DNA of 64,000 nt from Syntrophotalea acetylenivorans (GCF_001887775.1 NZ_CP015519.1:682001-746000); one strand, 5' to 3'. Counted from the stretch's first letter, positions 46,121 through 56,985 are shown. Made by a program: numbers and translations. Notes: generated from the sequence alone by a model not told the origin.

Positions 46121-47008
46121 TTACCCTCTGGGATGAATCAGTGCATGTAAGCGTTTCAGCCGTTCCCGGGTAACGTGGGTATATATCTGAGTAGTAGATA
46201 TATCGGCATGACCCAGCATGGTTTGAACAGCGCGTAAGTCCGCCCCATTATCGAGCAGATGGGTGGCAAAGGAATGACGTAATGTATGCGGGGTAATATT
46301 TTTGCTGATCCCGGCTTGCAAGGCTCGCCGCTTAATAATCTTCCAGAAGCCCTGACGTGTCAACCCATTCCCCGATCGGTTGAGAAACAGAAACGAGTTC
46401 ACTCTGTCCTTGACCAGGGACGGACGTCCCATATTCAGATAATCACGCAATTCTCCAAGGGCCGATTCTCCCATGGGAACGATGCGTTGCTTGCCGCCCT
46501 TGCCAAAGGCGGTTAAATAGCCGACATCGAGTTGCAAATCAGAAACCTTAAGCCCGACCAGTTCAGATACCCGAAGCCCCGTTGCATAAAGCAGGTCGAA
46601 CATGGCTCGATCCCTCAGATCAAGGGGAGTATCACCAATCGGTGCCGCAAGTAAACGTTCCACCTCTTCCGGAGACAAGGTCTTTGGCAAACTACTCAGG
46701 GTTCGCGGAGCCTTGATCTGACTAGTGGGATTCTCGCAGGCGTACCCTTCGGCAAGCAAAAAGCGATGAAAAGTCCGCAAGGCTACGAGAGTCCTCGCCC
46801 GGCTCCGGGAGGACAGTCCGGACTTTTTTAAAGAGCCGAGAAAATCCAGCACCAGCGTGGCCGTGGCCTGATCCGGATGGTGAGCTTCTTTCTCGAGCAG
46901 AAACCCCACATAGCGGGACAGGTCCCTTCCATAAGCCTCCAGCGTATTAGCCGACAAGCCCTTTTCGACAGTCAGATAGTTAAGAAAAAGGTCGAGCTTT
47001 TGGTTCAT
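46121..47008 (-). CDS. xerD: Tyrosine site-specific recombinase XerD
   Basis: The 295-residue protein has an N-terminal SAM-like core-binding domain (LDLFLNYLTVEKGLSANTLEAY) and a catalytic domain with all active-site residues: ATGLRVSEL (Arg), HTLRHSFATHLL (His-x-x-Arg), MLGHADISTTQIYTHV (His and the nucleophilic Tyr). Length and motifs fit XerD better than phage integrases. It resolves chromosome dimers at dif with XerC and FtsK. The start has an AGGA site and lies 20 bases after glnD. Confidence 0.92.
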   Translation of the reverse strand: MNQKLDLFLNYLTVEKGLSANTLEAYGRDLSRYVGFLLEKEAHHPDQATATLVLDFLGSLKKSGLSSRSRARTLVALRTFHRFLLAEGYACENPTSQIKAPRTLSSLPKTLSPEEVERLLAAPIGDTPLDLRDRAMFDLLYATGLRVSELVGLKVSDLQLDVGYLTAFGKGGKQRIVPMGESALGELRDYLNMGRPSLVKDRVNSFLFLNRSGNGLTRQGFWKIIKRRALQAGISKNITPHTLRHSFATHLLDNGADLRAVQTMLGHADISTTQIYTHVTRERLKRLHALIHPRG

Positions 47009-47028
47009 ACATTCCTGCTTTACATTGA

Positions 47029-49740
47029 CTATTCTTCGCCTGAGCTATCGATAGCATTAAGCAGATTCTGGCGTAGCTCGGAAATGCGGTCAGGGTCGGT
47101 AATCTTTTGGCTGAAAATATCGCGGACGTAAAAAGTATCGGCCACTTGATCGACCTTTGTCGAGATTTTAGAAACGCCAATATAGAGGCCCATATCTCGC
47201 AAAGTCTTGCTGATGGTATAGAGCAAGCCAACTTTATCGTGGGTATAGATATCGAGGACCGAATAATCCCTGGACACCTCGTTGTCAATTTCCATACGGC
47301 TGGGCTTCCGTGGCTTTGGAGAAGTCGGCAACGCCTTGACTTGCTGGCGATCACGAACAAGATCATCAACCTGCATGCGTCCTTCAATCACAGCTTCAAG
47401 AGAGCTGCGCACCTGTTCCCACTTTTCCTGAGAGACGATCGGTCGGCCCTGATGACCCCGCACCTGCAAAACATCAAAAGCCAGTCCGTCATTATGGGTG
47501 TAGATCTGCGCCCCGAGGATGTTGATATTATAAGCCGCCATCACACCCGTGATCATGGTGAAGAGACCGGCAACATCCAGGGTGACAATCGTCAGCTCCG
47601 TATAATTTGCATCCTTTTCGTTGGTTGCCTTAAAAGCCAGGGTGGAATCTCGCCGATTCATGATCAGGCGTATGTGTTCGGCGATATTTGCCGAACGCTG
47701 CGCAAACAGGTAGCGCATACTCATCAAATTGAGACGCTCCTTGACAGCGCGTTCACTGTACTCGCCCTTCAACAACTCCACAACCCGGCGTTTGCGATTG
47801 CGAATCCTCTCCGAACGGCTCTCCCGGTAAAAGTCGCCGCGCTCCAAAACATCGTAGGCCTTTTCATAAAGCTCTTGTAAAAGCAAACCCTTCCAGGCGG
47901 TCCAAACATCCGGGCCAACGGCCCTGATATCGGCAACGGTCAACAAAAACAACATACGCAGATTTTCGCTCATGCCCATCTGCCGGGCAAACTGCACGAT
48001 CAATGCATCATCGTGCAAATCCCGTCGTTGGGAGATATGAGCCATCTGCAAATGATTCCGCACTAAAAACTCCAGGCGACTGGCGTCTTCCTTATTGAGA
48101 CCGAGGCGCCGGGCGATGGTCGGGATCATGTCAGCACCTTTGTTGCAATGGTCCTTTCCCTGCCCTTTACCTATATCGTGGAGAAGAGCTGCTAACAGCA
48201 ACAATTCTCTTTTTTCGAGGTCATTGGCCACCTTACTCAGAAGTTCAAATGATTTATCGTATTCTCCCTGTCGGATTTTTACCAGTTCTTCCAGGGCAAA
48301 AAGGGAATGAAAGTCTACGGTGTAGATATGGTAAGCATCGTGCTGCACCTTGCAGTAAAGACGACCGAATTCAGGTATGAAGTGATTCAAAAAACGCAAA
48401 TGATGCATGGTATTCAAGGCATCGAAGACCCGGTGCGGAAAACGCAGAATCGCCATAAAGTCATCGGTCATTGTCCGAGAACGACGTACCCGGTCGTTGA
48501 TTCGATGTAGATTTTCCCGGATCAACGTTTTTATTTGGATACTGACCTTAACCCCTTGCTCCTGAGCAAGGCGGAAGGCCCGCATCATCAGCTCCGGTTT
48601 TTCTTCAAACAAACCGTCCTGCTCAACCCGCAATTCGTTTCCGTGAATGTAGAAATGGTCTCCAACTTGGCGTCGTACGGGCCGTCTGCTGCTATGAACC
48701 GCACGCGTCGACTGGGCGTCAAGGGCCCCCATCACCTTAGCCATCAGGTAAGACGTAATATGCTCTACATGGGTGGCATGGGCATAATAGTCCTGCATAA
48801 ACTGTTCGACTGCAGGAGCTTGCTTGGTATCCTGATAACCTAGAAAGTGAGCGATCTTTTCTTGTTGGTCGAAACGAAGCTGCTCGTTTTTTCCCTTGGA
48901 CAAATAGTGCAGTTCGTTGCGTATTCTCCACAGATAGTCGAGGGCCCTCTCAAATTCCTCCCCCTGCCGTTCGGTAACCATTCCTTTCATAATCAGTTCG
49001 CGCAGGTTTCGGCATTTATACTTGGCCTGGGCCATCCACAAAGCGGTTTGGATATCACGCAGTCCCCCTTCCCCCTCTTTGATATTGGGTTCCAGTAAAA
49101 AGACCGATGATCCGTACTTGCCCATCCGTCGTTCATGTTCAACCAGCTTTTCCTGCAAAAACTTTTTACTGTTCCAGCTGTATATTTTGCTGACCACCGT
49201 CCGTTCAAATTCAGCGTAGCACTCCCGACTACCGGTCAGATACCGCGTATCGAGCAGAGCGGTACGCACAGTGGTGTCTTTTTCGGCCATATCAATACAA
49301 TCGCGACTGGCACGAACACTGTAGCCAACCTCAAGATTCAAATCCCAAAGAACATACAGCATCCGTTCGGACAGAGCTTCGGCATAGTCCTGGCCTTTGC
49401 TGGAATAAAAAAACATCAAATCGATATCGGATCTGGGATTGAGCTGCGCGCGACCGTATCCCCCAACAGCCAGCAATACGCAAAACTTCTCTTTATCTTG
49501 AGGCAGGCCTTCAGAGGCAGTCCGATACAACCTCTGCAGCAAAATGTCGTTTAATTCCGTCACCTGTTCAACGACTGCTCGACCACCGAGTCCTGCACGG
49601 TGCCGGTCACGGATTTCCGACTGCCCCTTTGAAAGAAAGGCCCGGGCGGCCTCAACCAGCAGCAAGCGATTCCCCTGATAGTCTTGCTTGCAAGCCGCTA
49701 TCAGTTCGGCAGTAAAATAGGCATCGATATCAAATAACAT
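47029..49740 (-). CDS. glnD: PII uridylyltransferase / uridylyl-removing enzyme
   Basis: The 903-residue protein shows the GlnD domain order: nucleotidyltransferase (VGGYGRAQLNPRSDIDLMFFY, about 145-165), a helical substrate domain, an HD phosphohydrolase (ALLHDIGKGQGKDHCNKGA, near 510) and two C-terminal ACT domains that sense glutamine (TLDVAGLFTMITGVMAAYNI and IYTHDKVGLLYTISKTL). It uridylylates and deuridylylates PII, controlling glutamine synthetase, whose gene is at the right end of this window. All catalytic residues appear present. Confidence 0.95.
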   Translation of the reverse strand: MLFDIDAYFTAELIAACKQDYQGNRLLLVEAARAFLSKGQSEIRDRHRAGLGGRAVVEQVTELNDILLQRLYRTASEGLPQDKEKFCVLLAVGGYGRAQLNPRSDIDLMFFYSSKGQDYAEALSERMLYVLWDLNLEVGYSVRASRDCIDMAEKDTTVRTALLDTRYLTGSRECYAEFERTVVSKIYSWNSKKFLQEKLVEHERRMGKYGSSVFLLEPNIKEGEGGLRDIQTALWMAQAKYKCRNLRELIMKGMVTERQGEEFERALDYLWRIRNELHYLSKGKNEQLRFDQQEKIAHFLGYQDTKQAPAVEQFMQDYYAHATHVEHITSYLMAKVMGALDAQSTRAVHSSRRPVRRQVGDHFYIHGNELRVEQDGLFEEKPELMMRAFRLAQEQGVKVSIQIKTLIRENLHRINDRVRRSRTMTDDFMAILRFPHRVFDALNTMHHLRFLNHFIPEFGRLYCKVQHDAYHIYTVDFHSLFALEELVKIRQGEYDKSFELLSKVANDLEKRELLLLAALLHDIGKGQGKDHCNKGADMIPTIARRLGLNKEDASRLEFLVRNHLQMAHISQRRDLHDDALIVQFARQMGMSENLRMLFLLTVADIRAVGPDVWTAWKGLLLQELYEKAYDVLERGDFYRESRSERIRNRKRRVVELLKGEYSERAVKERLNLMSMRYLFAQRSANIAEHIRLIMNRRDSTLAFKATNEKDANYTELTIVTLDVAGLFTMITGVMAAYNINILGAQIYTHNDGLAFDVLQVRGHQGRPIVSQEKWEQVRSSLEAVIEGRMQVDDLVRDRQQVKALPTSPKPRKPSRMEIDNEVSRDYSVLDIYTHDKVGLLYTISKTLRDMGLYIGVSKISTKVDQVADTFYVRDIFSQKITDPDRISELRQNLLNAIDSSGEE

Positions 49741-49895
49741 GACAGGTCCTTATTTGATGCATTAGCAAAAACCTACAAAATGGATCAGAAAGGATTTCAT
49801 CCTGCAAAACCTGGTGTTTTTCAGGGATAGAGGCATACATCGAAGTCCTGAAAAAATGTCGTGAATTCGGGGGTCTTACATTCTTAGACGTCATC

Positions 49896-51626
49896 CTATT
49901 TGGTAGCGACCATGCGGCTGGCTTTGGCGAATTTCTTGACCCCGGCGACAATAGCGTCAGCGGCCCTCCCCTGGAACTTGCTGCTTTTCAATCGACTTTC
50001 TTCTGTTTTATTGCTGATAAAGGCCGTTTCAACCAGAACCGAAGGCATGGTGGCCCCCAGTAACACGTAGAAAGGTCCTTGACGAACCCCATGGTCCTTG
50101 ATTTGTGAATAATGGCGTCCAAGGGAATTGACCAGACTACTCTGGATCTCCGCAGCCAATCTACTCGATTCATTGATCTTCGAGTTGGCCATCAAATCAA
50201 ACAGAATCATCTCCAAATCCCCGACCTGTTTCAACGACGTACCATTTTCCCGGGCGGCAACCGCTGCGGCCTTATCGTTTTTCGAGAAATTCAAATAGTA
50301 GGTTTCAACACCACGAACAGACCGGTTCCTGCTGGCGTTGGCATGGATTGAAATAAACAGATCGGCACCAACCCGATTAGCCAGGGCGGTTCGCTCTTCC
50401 AACGCCAGATAGACATCCTTGTCACGGGTCAGGACAACCTGACAACCGAACTCTTGTTTCAAGCGCTTTGCCAGCTTAAGGGCCATAGCCAGGGTCACGT
50501 CCTTTTCTTTCGTGCCCCCGGAACCTATCGCACCGGGATCCTTGCCGCCATGACCGGCATCGACTACAATCCGTCGCAACCGATTGCTTCCCCCTTCAGG
50601 CAAACGTACCTGAGGTTGCCGGTCTTCAGGGGTTTGATCCAGAACCTTGGCAATAGGGTCTCCTGCGGCGGGCGGTGATCGTATTTCCGTTGGGTTGGCC
50701 GCAAGCACTGCCTGCTTAGTGGTGCCCATATCGATTACGATGCGATCGGGTCCCTTCAGGGCAAAGGCCTTGTACTCGGCTGCCATAGCGAGATCAAGAA
50801 CTACCCGGGTACTGTTGTTCTTTTGCGTTCCAACGCGGACCTGACGGAGCATCCCTTCTTTGACCACCGTCCTCTGATTAATGCCTGATGCAATCCCGGC
50901 TCCCTGCAGATCAATATAGATTCGCGGCGCGGTTCCTTTGGCAGCATCTCCCGGCAAAGAACCGGTACGAAAAACCACCGAACCGTTGAGTTCCAACACG
51001 ATCCGCGTGTATTCAGGGCTGGCCCAATGACGAATGGCGTTTAACAGCCGTTTCCCCGATACTGCGCTGGATGGTTTTTCAACAGGAGAGGACGCTGAGA
51101 GCACCTTCTTAGCAGGGGCATACGAAGCCAAACGGCGGACCCCCTGTTCCGCCAGACGGATCATATCCCCTTCAGGGTAGCGCTCAACTGCCTCCTGGTA
51201 GAGCAGGTAAGCCTTTGCGTGCTGCTTCTGATGTTTTTCAACAGCCCCTGCTGCCAGCACCAAACCGTCGTCGGCCAGATTACTGCTTGGATACTTGCTC
51301 GCAAGACGTCTATAAAAAGCAATTGACGAAACAATGTCGGATCTTTTTTGAGAAATACCGTAAAGCCGTTGACTGGCTTTTCCAGCCAGATAAACGGCAG
51401 CGGGCGCCTTTGAGTGAGTGCTGTAGCGTTCGGAAAAGTCCTCAAAGCGATTGATAACTCTTTCCCAGTTGTCCCTATAGAGCTGCTTATTTTGCGAAGC
51501 CAGCAGAAGATCGTACTGCTGGCGTGCCTTGTTGAAAGCATCGATGGGACCGGCATGACAAAGTCGGACCGGCAACAAAAAGGCCAACAGCAAAAATACG
51601 GCACAGATAAATCGAATGAATTGCAT
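49896..51626 (-). CDS. N-acetylmuramoyl-L-alanine amidase with AMIN domain
   Basis: The product of about 576 residues has a signal peptide (IRFICAVFLLLAFLLP ending near CHAG), TPR-like helical repeats (about 35-170), an AMIN domain (IRHWASPEYTRIVLELNG, AAEYKAFALKGPDRIVIDMG) and a C-terminal zinc amidase_3 domain: IVVDAGHGGKDPGAIG, LFISIHANAS and VLVETAFISNKTEE hold the zinc His/Glu ligands and catalytic Glu. It cleaves peptide stems from peptidoglycan during cell separation. The ATG at 51626 puts the signal peptide first; a start at 51653 would overlap mutS. Neither has a clear ribosome site. Confidence 0.88.
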   Translation of the reverse strand: MQFIRFICAVFLLLAFLLPVRLCHAGPIDAFNKARQQYDLLLASQNKQLYRDNWERVINRFEDFSERYSTHSKAPAAVYLAGKASQRLYGISQKRSDIVSSIAFYRRLASKYPSSNLADDGLVLAAGAVEKHQKQHAKAYLLYQEAVERYPEGDMIRLAEQGVRRLASYAPAKKVLSASSPVEKPSSAVSGKRLLNAIRHWASPEYTRIVLELNGSVVFRTGSLPGDAAKGTAPRIYIDLQGAGIASGINQRTVVKEGMLRQVRVGTQKNNSTRVVLDLAMAAEYKAFALKGPDRIVIDMGTTKQAVLAANPTEIRSPPAAGDPIAKVLDQTPEDRQPQVRLPEGGSNRLRRIVVDAGHGGKDPGAIGSGGTKEKDVTLAMALKLAKRLKQEFGCQVVLTRDKDVYLALEERTALANRVGADLFISIHANASRNRSVRGVETYYLNFSKNDKAAAVAARENGTSLKQVGDLEMILFDLMANSKINESSRLAAEIQSSLVNSLGRHYSQIKDHGVRQGPFYVLLGATMPSVLVETAFISNKTEESRLKSSKFQGRAADAIVAGVKKFAKASRMVATK

Positions 51627-51630
51627 AGCG

Positions 51631-54244
51631 CTATACCATCTTTTGTAATTCATAGAGCAGATTAAGCCCCTCCAGAGGTGTCATATGAGCGATATCAAGC
51701 TCCTGTAACTTTGTACGTAAAGGATCGTCAGCAGCGCCAAACAAAGGAAGTTGCGGCTCGACAGGACATTCCCGGGGCTGTTGACTACGGGCCAATCTCG
51801 GCTGCCCCTGTTCTTCAAATTCACCTCGTTCAAGATTATGCAAAATCTCCCTGGCCCGACCAAGAACGGTTTCCGGCAAACCGGCCAGGCGTGCTACCTG
51901 TATCCCGTAAGAATGGCTGGCCCCCCCGGGTACGATGCGACGCAAAAAAATAATTTGATCGTTCCATTCCTTCACCGCGATATTAAAGTTTTTCACCCTT
52001 GGACAAGTCATGGCAAGATCGGTCAACTCGTGATAGTGGGTAGCGAAAAGGGTCTTGGCAGCTACCTGTGGATTGTCGTGCAGAAACTCAGCGACGGCCC
52101 AGGCGATGCTGATGCCGTCAAAGGTCGAGGTACCTCGGCCGATTTCATCTAACACCAGCAGGCTGCGGGGACTGGCGTGGCGCAAGATATTGGCCGCTTC
52201 GGTCATTTCGACCATGAAGGTCGATTGACCTTGAGCCAGGTTGTCGCTGGCCCCGACCCGGGTAAAAATCCGGTCGACCAGGCCGATACGAGCCGCCTTG
52301 GCCGGGACCAAGCTGCCCATATGAGCCATCAAGGTGATCAGAGCCACCTGACGCATAAAAGTCGATTTACCAGCCATGTTGGGACCAGTGATAATCAGAA
52401 TCTGGTTTTCCTGGCAATCGAGGCTGACATCGTTCGGCACAAAATTCTCACCAAGATGCATGGCCTCGATAACCGGATGGCGCCCCTCTTCGATAATCAA
52501 TTGGCTGCTGTCGTCCATCTCCGGTTGCACATAATTTCGGCTATGGGCCACCTCGGCCAGTGACTGCAACACATCGAGATTGGCCACCGCCTCGGCAGTC
52601 TTCTGAATACGTTTACCTTCTCTTGCCACCTGGCATCTCACCTGCTGAAAAAGATCGAATTCAATCACGACCATCTTCTCTTCAGCACCAAGAACCTTTT
52701 CTTCGTATTCTTTTAACTGAGGCGTAATGTAACGTTCGGCATTGGCCAGGGTCTGTTTGCGCTGGTAATCCTCGGGAACCTTGGCGGTATGGGTTCGGGT
52801 GACTTCGATGTAATAACCGAACACCTTGTTGAAGCGTACCTTAAGGGATGGTATACCGGTGCGTTCCCGCTCTTGCTGTTCCAGCTGAGCTATCCAGCCC
52901 TTGCCGGTACGGCAGATATGGCGTAATTCGTCGAGATCGCCATCAAAACCATCCCGAATCAATCCCCCTTCACGCAATACAAAGGGCGGGTCTTCGACGA
53001 TAGCCTTGTCGATAAGCTCTAAGACGTCCTGCAAAGGATCGAGGTTTACAGTCAGTTCTGAAATCAACTCGCTGGAAAGTTCCCCCAGTTGCTCGCTGAT
53101 TGCAGGTAATTGTTGCAGGGTCTTTTTAAGCGCGACCAAATCTTTACCGTTGGCGTTGCCCATGGATATCTTGGAATTGAGTCTTTCGAGATCATAGACT
53201 CCGTCCAGCGCTTCGCGAAGTTCATCCCGTATCAGGCTTTCATCAACCAGTTCTGCAACCGCTTCGTGGCGAGCACGAATCCTCGGCAAGTCGATGAGGG
53301 GGCGATTGATCCAATGACGCAACTTGCGTCCCCCCATGGCGGTCACGGTGCCATCAAGCACACCGAGCAACGATCCCTTTTTACGCTGATCATTGAGAGT
53401 GGCTGTCAATTCCAGATTACGTCGGGTGTTGTTATCCAACGCCATGAAATCCTGACAGTGATAAGTCACCAGCGATTGAATATCGCTCGACGACACCCTT
53501 TTGTGTTTCCAGCAGATAATGAAGAATGGCGCCCGCGGCCCCTTGGGCCAGAAGTAAATCCTCGCATCCGAAGGCAGTCAGGGAATCGCAAGAGAAAAAC
53601 TGCTGAATACGCTCCCTGCCGTAATCAGCCTCAAAAGCCCAATCCGGCAAGCGGTTAAGGGAACGTTCCTGCAAAAGGGAATCGAAATCAGTCAATAATT
53701 GCCGGCCGGATTCATCGGCACACAGAATTTCTCGGGCATCGACGGATGCGATTTCGCTGCGAACCGTCTCAAGATCATTTACTTCGGTGACGCGAAACTC
53801 GCCAGTAGTAATGTCCAGCAGGGCGATCCCCCAACTCTTTCCGCTATCGCCGCAAAGAGCCAGCAGATAATTGTTTTGCTTGGGCTGAAGGGTATCGCTG
53901 TCGATGACAAGTCCCGGAGTAACAACCCGTACCACCTCTCGCTTGACGATCCCTTTCGTGGCCTTGGGATCTTCAACCTGCTCACAAATGGCCACTTTGT
54001 GGCCCGCTTCAACCAATTTGGCGATATAGGGTTGACTGCTGTGGAAAGGAATGCCGCAGAGAGGGATCTCGTCGTCAGAGCCTTTATTCCGAGAAGTCAG
54101 GGTAATATCAAGCACGCGGGAAGCGATGACGGCGTCATCCATGAACATTTCATAGAAGTCGCCAAGACGAAAAAACAGGATAGAATCGGCACACTGGGAT
54201 TTGATCTCCAAGTATTGCCGCATCATGGGAGTCATTTTACTCAT
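51631..54244 (-). pseudogene. mutS: DNA mismatch repair protein MutS, frameshifted
   Basis: The two halves together make a complete MutS. The 5' part has the mismatch-binding Phe-x-Glu motif (RLGDFYEMF, near residue 35). The 3' part has lever and clamp domains, Walker [32 protein letters not shown] and the FATHYHELT switch. They are in different frames, meeting at a C3 run (53496-53498). Removing one base gives K-V-S-S-S-D, the spacing expected between the TQK and TY positions, and a product of 870 residues, normal for MutS. If real, the lesion near residue 250 removes ATPase and clamp, so mismatch repair would be lost. Confidence 0.88.
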
Positions 54245-54443
54245 ATCACTGCATCAAAAGTAAGAAATCAGATAAAAACAGGCTCTTGTGAAACGCCGCT
54301 GGAGTTATGTCAGGTCTTATCGTTTATAGGAGTGTTATGTTAACAAAGGGCTTCGATGATGTAAATAGAGTCGGCCACAAGCATATCAGGCGAATCTCTG
54401 AATTTTCGTAGAGTTGCCATGGATATTGACTAGATGAATCTGT

Positions 54444-54449
54444 TATAGT
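54444..54449 (+). promoter_or_regulatory. Extended -10 promoter element before the CDF transporter
   Basis: TGTTATAGT gives an extended -10 (TGnTATAGT), about 60 bases before the ATG at 54508. A TTGACT occurs 12 bases upstream, too close to be a -35, so the extended -10 would carry recognition. Confidence 0.4.
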
Positions 54450-54507
54450 GTTCTGCATCATTTCCTGTAATGAAGACATTTTTCACATTATCCCTTCTGG
54501 GAAAAAA

Positions 54508-55446
54508 ATGGCACCTATGACCAACAGCACTCGAAAAATCCGGGCGGCACGCACTTCTTTGGCTACGACCATTATCCTGACAGGCCTTAAGCTATTGGCC
54601 GCACTGGCTACCGGTTCCCTTGCAGTATTGTCATCTGCCATTGATTCGCTGCTGGACATCTTCATGTCAAGCGCCAATTATTTCGCCATTCGTCAGGCCG
54701 AATTACCGCCTGACCCCAAGCATCCCTTCGGCCACGGCAAATTTGAAACTCTGGCAACCATCTTTCAAGCCATGATGATCGCCCTTTCGGGCCTATGGAT
54801 CCTTTACGAATCAACTCAGCGTCTAATTCATGGGAGCAACCTGGCTCGCTTAGAAGAAGGAATGGTGGTTCTGCTGATCAGTTCGGTGGTTTCCTGGAAA
54901 ATCGCCAGTTACCTAAAAACCACCGCTAAGGCAACCGAATCTTCCGCTCTGAAGGCAGACGCCTTACATTTCTCCATGGACATCTATACCAACATTGCCT
55001 TGGTGGGCGGACTTGGCCTGGTGATGTGGCTGGATACCCCATGGCTCGACCCGGTACTTTCACTTTTGGTGGGATGCTACATCCTTTTCGAGGCGTACCG
55101 TCTGGTGCGTTACGGCATGAGCGACATTCTCGACGAACAACTCCCCGATTCGATCCGCCAGGAAATCGCCGCCATTATCGACCTCCACCAAGCGCACCTG
55201 ATCGACTATCATCGGTTGCGCACCCGACGGGCCGGGTCGCAAAAGATCATCGATTTTCACCTGACTGTTTGCAAGCACCTGACCGTTAAGGAAGCCCACG
55301 AGATTGCGGATCATCTCGAGGAACGGATTCGTACCAGAATCGGCGGCAGCGATGTGACCATTCACATCGAGCCTTGTATCCGGTCCGATTGTAACGAACG
55401 TCAGCCCTGCCCCAAGGATTCTCCACCTTTAGAAAAGGGATCTTGA
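54508..55446 (+). CDS. Cation diffusion facilitator family metal transporter
   Basis: The protein of 312 residues has about six membrane helices and CDF signatures: SAIDSLLDIF (metal-site Asp pair in helix 2), HPFGHGKFETLA and KADALHFSMDIYTN (the second Asp/His site of helix 5). A cytoplasmic C-terminal domain follows (ADHLEERIRTRIGGSDVTIHIEP). It exports divalent metals such as zinc, iron or manganese against protons. ATG 54508 was chosen because GGGA lies seven bases upstream and the N-terminus then matches the family. Confidence 0.9.
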   Translation: MAPMTNSTRKIRAARTSLATTIILTGLKLLAALATGSLAVLSSAIDSLLDIFMSSANYFAIRQAELPPDPKHPFGHGKFETLATIFQAMMIALSGLWILYESTQRLIHGSNLARLEEGMVVLLISSVVSWKIASYLKTTAKATESSALKADALHFSMDIYTNIALVGGLGLVMWLDTPWLDPVLSLLVGCYILFEAYRLVRYGMSDILDEQLPDSIRQEIAAIIDLHQAHLIDYHRLRTRRAGSQKIIDFHLTVCKHLTVKEAHEIADHLEERIRTRIGGSDVTIHIEPCIRSDCNERQPCPKDSPPLEKGS

Positions 55447-55462
55447 TCCTCAAGCCTTTAAT

Positions 55463-55496
55463 AAAGAAAGCCCGGCAGTGATGTCGGGCTTTCTTT
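55463..55496. terminator. Bidirectional terminator after the CDF transporter
   Basis: AAAGAAAGCCCG and CGGGCTTTCTTT form a perfect 12-pair stem around a ten-base loop, 17 bases past the stop codon, between convergent genes. Confidence 0.9.
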
Positions 55497-55614
55497 AAAA
55501 GCGGTATCCAAAAAATATCAAGCCGCCGATAAGGCCGGGCCAATGCCATCCGGTAACCGAAGACTTCTACCATCATGCTGGCAGCCCCCATGATGGAGTA
55601 GACACCTCGCTAAG

Positions 55615-56814
55615 TCACAGGTCGCTTGTCATAATGAATAGTGGCTGTTCCTTGAAGGTTTCGTATTTCGGGCGCAATCGTTCCGGTTGGTAGTGACGGT
55701 TGATATCGACCACTTTTTTGGTGCTGGTGACGACATCCAGAGGCACGCTGTCATAGCAGCCGTTGTGCAAACTGACCAGTCGCCCGGTCTGATCGCTGAG
55801 GATAAGATCCAAAGCAAGGTTGCCGTAAGCCATGGGAACGATAGAGTCGATGGCGTCGGGGTTACCGCAGCGAACCAGATAACCGAGTCGCTGGTTCACA
55901 ACATTAATGCGCTGACCGCAGTTAAAACGGGAAGAGAGGTGCTTGAGCTGGGCGGCCACCCGGTCGCCGATGCCTCCTAATTTACGGTGCCCATACTGAT
56001 CCTTTTCTACCCCCTCAAATGACATGCTGCTGTCCTCGAGCATCTGGGCTCCTTCGGAAACCAGGACCACCGCATATTTGCTCGGATGACGGTTACGGTC
56101 GGCTACCAGCAACTCGGTCAAATGCTCCATACTGAAGGGCTTTTCCGGAATGACACAGCGGTTAGCCGCCCCGGCCATTGTCGGCAGCATGGCGGTAAAA
56201 CCGGCATAGCGACCGAACACCTCGATGACCAGCAGCCGTTCGTGGGAACCGGCCGTGGTTCGCAAAGTATGGGTGAGTTCGATGGTGCGAGTTACGCAGG
56301 TACTAAAACCGATGCAGTAATCGGTACCAGGCACATCGTTATCCATTGTTTTGGGAATAGCCACGACCTTGATTCCCTCTTCGGCCAGGCGTTGAGCATA
56401 GCTCAGGGTATCGTCTCCGCCGATCGGTATGAGATAGTCGATGCCGAGAAATTCGAGATTTTCCAGCACCGCATCAGTCACGTCATTCGTCTCCTCCTGA
56501 TAGCGAGTCCGCAGATGTTCCGGGACTGACTCCTTGGGCAAATGACTTGGCCGGGTCCGCGAGGTGTGGATGAAGGTACCACCGGTCCGACCGGCGCGGT
56601 TGACGATATCCTCGTTCAAAACCAGAACATGGTCGCTATAATCAACGGTCGGGTCGGGCACGAGATCGACCAGCCCAGCCCAACCGCGCCGAATACCCAG
56701 TACCCGATAACCTTCACGTAAAGCGCGGAAAGTCACGGCGCGAATGGCCGGATTTAATCCGGGGACATCACCGCCACCAGTGAGAATACCAATCGTTCCT
56801 CGATAATGAGCCAT
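55615..56814 (-). CDS. Phosphofructokinase family protein, predicted PPi-dependent
   Basis: The 399-residue protein has TIGILTGGGDVPGLNPAIRA, IPIGGDDTLSYA, IPKTMDNDVPGTD, TTAGSHERLLVIEVFGRYAGF and VVLVSEGAQM, the sugar- and phosphoryl-donor sites of the family. Asp in GGDDT and Lys in PKTMDND are the pair associated with pyrophosphate-dependent enzymes; ATP enzymes have Gly at the first place. The expected reaction is reversible phosphorylation of fructose 6-phosphate. ATG 56814 has AGGAGG upstream; an earlier ATG at 56895 adds an unrelated hydrophobic tail. A second family member is next upstream. Confidence 0.87.
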   Translation of the reverse strand: MAHYRGTIGILTGGGDVPGLNPAIRAVTFRALREGYRVLGIRRGWAGLVDLVPDPTVDYSDHVLVLNEDIVNRAGRTGGTFIHTSRTRPSHLPKESVPEHLRTRYQEETNDVTDAVLENLEFLGIDYLIPIGGDDTLSYAQRLAEEGIKVVAIPKTMDNDVPGTDYCIGFSTCVTRTIELTHTLRTTAGSHERLLVIEVFGRYAGFTAMLPTMAGAANRCVIPEKPFSMEHLTELLVADRNRHPSKYAVVLVSEGAQMLEDSSMSFEGVEKDQYGHRKLGGIGDRVAAQLKHLSSRFNCGQRINVVNQRLGYLVRCGNPDAIDSIVPMAYGNLALDLILSDQTGRLVSLHNGCYDSVPLDVVTSTKKVVDINRHYQPERLRPKYETFKEQPLFIMTSDL

Positions 56815-56955
56815 GGGCAAATACCTCCTCTGCAAAATATTAAATAGCGCATAAATAGGATAGCGAAAAAAAAGCGTTTTGCAGGAACAAAACAATTATC
56901 AACCTTTGCGGGAGCCATAATGCGTTCCTTCAGCAGATATCTCCAGATACAACAA

Positions 56956-56985
56956 AACCCCCTGGTCTGTTTAGACTAGAGGGTT
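56956..56985 (-). terminator. Intrinsic terminator after the ATP-type phosphofructokinase
   Basis: A 13-base stem (AACCCTCTAGTCT and its partner, one mismatch and one G-U pair) with a four-base loop is followed on the minus strand by TTTTGTT. It lies about 90 bases past the stop of the gene at 57074-58162, so the two phosphofructokinase genes are probably separate transcripts. Confidence 0.75.
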
